A DNA stretch of 64,000 nucleotides from positions 2,795,501 to 2,859,500 of the forward strand of contig NZ_CP118108.1 in assembly GCF_028747985.1 (NCBI RefSeq), read 5' to 3'. A program made the translations under genes and the position numbers. The notes below the pieces were generated by a model. The model ran no database searches and was not told the DNA's origin. It worked only from the letters and a program-made list of their open reading frames with translations. Of the stretch, positions 62,910-64,000 are shown in pieces (position 1 is the stretch's first letter; every line of letters starts with the position of its first letter). The DNA comes from Paenibacillus urinalis (GTDB lineage: Bacteria > Bacillota > Bacilli > Paenibacillales > Paenibacillaceae).

Positions 62910-64000
62910 ATGAAAGGCAGCGTTAAACAAGCAATAGTGACAGGTAAGCAAAAAAACGCATCCATTTACCAAACCTTATGGAGATGGCATTTATATGCAG
63001 GACTCTTCTTCGCCCCATTTATTTTTATCTTAGCAGTTACAGGATCTGTATATTTATTCAAACCTCAAATGGAACAATGGATGTATCGTGATTTATACGT
63101 TGTAAATGATGAAGGCAGCAAGCTCCCTCCTTCCTTACTCATTGAGAAAGTGATGAGCAGCTATCCAGATGCAAGGGTCGTAAAATACCGTCCTGGCGAG
63201 GAAGCGACACGATCTGCCGAAGTAAAAATCAACCAAAACAATGAAACGTATACCGTGTTTGTGGATCCTTACTCTGCTGAAATTATAGGAGATATGAATG
63301 ATAAAAGCAGACTAATGGATCGGATCGAAGAATTTCACGGTGAGTTGATGCTAGGCACGACAGGGGATCGTATTGTTGAATTAGCAGCATGCTGGGCATT
63401 GATTTTAGTATTCACAGGGCTTTACCTATGGTTCCCTAGAGATAAGAGTAAATGGAGAGGTATACTCATCCCCCGATTTAAGACCACAAGAAAAACATTA
63501 TTAAGGGATTTACATGCTGTTCCCGCCTTCTGGATATCGGCGGCGATGATTTTTCTTATCATTACAGGTCTCTTATGGTCTGGATTTTGGGGGACCAAAG
63601 TGCAGACCATTACGACAAATACAGGAGTCGGATATCCGCCGTCCATCTGGGTTGGAAATGCTCCTTCAAGTGGGCTAAAAACTAAAGATATCGCAGATGT
63701 TCCATGGGCTGCTGAGAATCTAGATGTTCCTGCATCAACGGTAAAAGAAGTCCAGCTATCCATAGATCAAGTTGTAAGTATCGCTAGTAACCTTGAGATT
63801 TATCCGACGTATGAAGTCATTTTTCCAAAAACTCCTGAAGGTGTATTTACTTTATCGGTTTTTCCACCTAAGGCTCGAGATGAAGCAACGGTTCATATTG
63901 ATCAGTATAGCGGTGCAGTCCTTGCTGATTATCGGTATGAAAACTATGAGCCCATTGGCAAATTAATGGCCTGGGGAATTACGCTCCATAAAGGGTTAGA
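62910..64000 (+). CDS. PepSY-domain membrane protein, 3' end beyond the window
   Basis: The frame from ATG 62910 (GACAGGAG 7 bases upstream) stays open to the window edge for 363 residues. It is a PepSY-associated membrane protein: first helix in WRWHLYAGLFFAPFIFILAV with the conserved HLYAGL, a PepSY domain (YTVFVDPYSAEIIGDM), a second helix (ELAACWALILVFTGLYLWFP), a third (FWISAAMIFLIITGLLWSGF) and a second PepSY unit (TVHIDQYSGAVLADY). Such proteins are often tied to iron or siderophore reduction. The C-terminal helix is cut off. The role is inferred. Confidence 0.88.
   Translation, partial: MKGSVKQAIVTGKQKNASIYQTLWRWHLYAGLFFAPFIFILAVTGSVYLFKPQMEQWMYRDLYVVNDEGSKLPPSLLIEKVMSSYPDARVVKYRPGEEATRSAEVKINQNNETYTVFVDPYSAEIIGDMNDKSRLMDRIEEFHGELMLGTTGDRIVELAACWALILVFTGLYLWFPRDKSKWRGILIPRFKTTRKTLLRDLHAVPAFWISAAMIFLIITGLLWSGFWGTKVQTITTNTGVGYPPSIWVGNAPSSGLKTKDIADVPWAAENLDVPASTVKEVQLSIDQVVSIASNLEIYPTYEVIFPKTPEGVFTLSVFPPKARDEATVHIDQYSGAVLADYRYENYEPIGKLMAWGITLHKGL

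Overview
The window looks like a chromosomal segment of a spore-forming, AT-leaning Gram-positive bacterium, most likely Paenibacillus or a close relative. The evidence is strong AGGAGG-type ribosome binding sites, frequent TTG and GTG starts, a SigY (sigY-yxlCDEFG) operon, a Leu T-box leader in front of leuA, a BclB-like collagen exosporium protein, and many AraC, TetR, MarR and LysR regulators beside small redox enzymes and transporters. I see no rRNA, tRNA, CRISPR array, prophage or replication origin. This is accessory-type chromosome: short metabolic, stress and transport cassettes, each with its own regulator, plus an unusual number of decayed genes.

Layout. 1-2.1 kb: the 3' end of a frameshifted IS3-type transposase with its terminal repeat, an NAD(P)H oxidoreductase, an N-terminally deleted HxlR regulator and a DinB protein. 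2.2-4.3 kb: a membrane protein with a DesK/DesR-type two-component pair. 4.4-8.3 kb: GrpB, a nucleotidyltransferase with a probable CTG start, an IS-end palindrome, a hypothetical protein, a lipoprotein and two gene remnants. 8.3-13.8 kb: hydrolase, aldo/keto reductase with divergent AraC, a HAD phosphatase and a LacI regulator. 14-19.6 kb: a TetR-SDR cassette with two visible operators, an acyltransferase and a large YadA-head/peptidase G2 protein. 20-25.9 kb: a lipoprotein hydrolase, an MFS transporter and a LysR regulator linked by a duplicated control region, then an AlkD-like protein and a GH105 hydrolase. 26.4-31.6 kb: YjbR, MaoC, nitronate monooxygenase and MarR with repeated operators, a cupin remnant, a secreted chitin-active LPMO and a frameshifted nucleotidyltransferase. 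31.7-36.6 kb: sigY-yxlCDEFG followed by a second ABC exporter. 36.9-41.5 kb: an EmrE-type exporter, GNATs, an NlpC/P60 hydrolase and an AraC regulator. 41.7-43.5 kb: two exosporium-type proteins sharing an N-terminal domain. 43.7-50 kb: aldo/keto reductase with TetR, GNAT, DinB, a flavin reductase-like protein, a SigZ-like factor, a ThuA-like protein and a broken WYL regulator. 50-52.9 kb: a T-box-controlled leuA overlapping an epimerase gene. 53-64 kb: a sugar-efflux MFS, an MFS remnant, AraC with an aldo/keto reductase, a reductase, a paralogous MFS with TetR, AraC, a GH2 enzyme and a PepSY membrane protein cut by the window edge.

Recurring themes are detoxification/redox enzymes under local one-component regulators, carbohydrate breakdown (GH105, GH2, LPMO) and spore surface. 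At least ten genes are truncated or carry single-base frameshifts, which means either real decay or uncorrected homopolymer errors. No wholly new defence or biosynthetic system is evident. The most original signals are the duplicated LysR-type control region, the BclB-like pair with a shared non-classical N-terminal domain, the peptidase G2/YadA-head protein, the extended SigY operon, and a terminator buried in a neighbouring gene's coding end.
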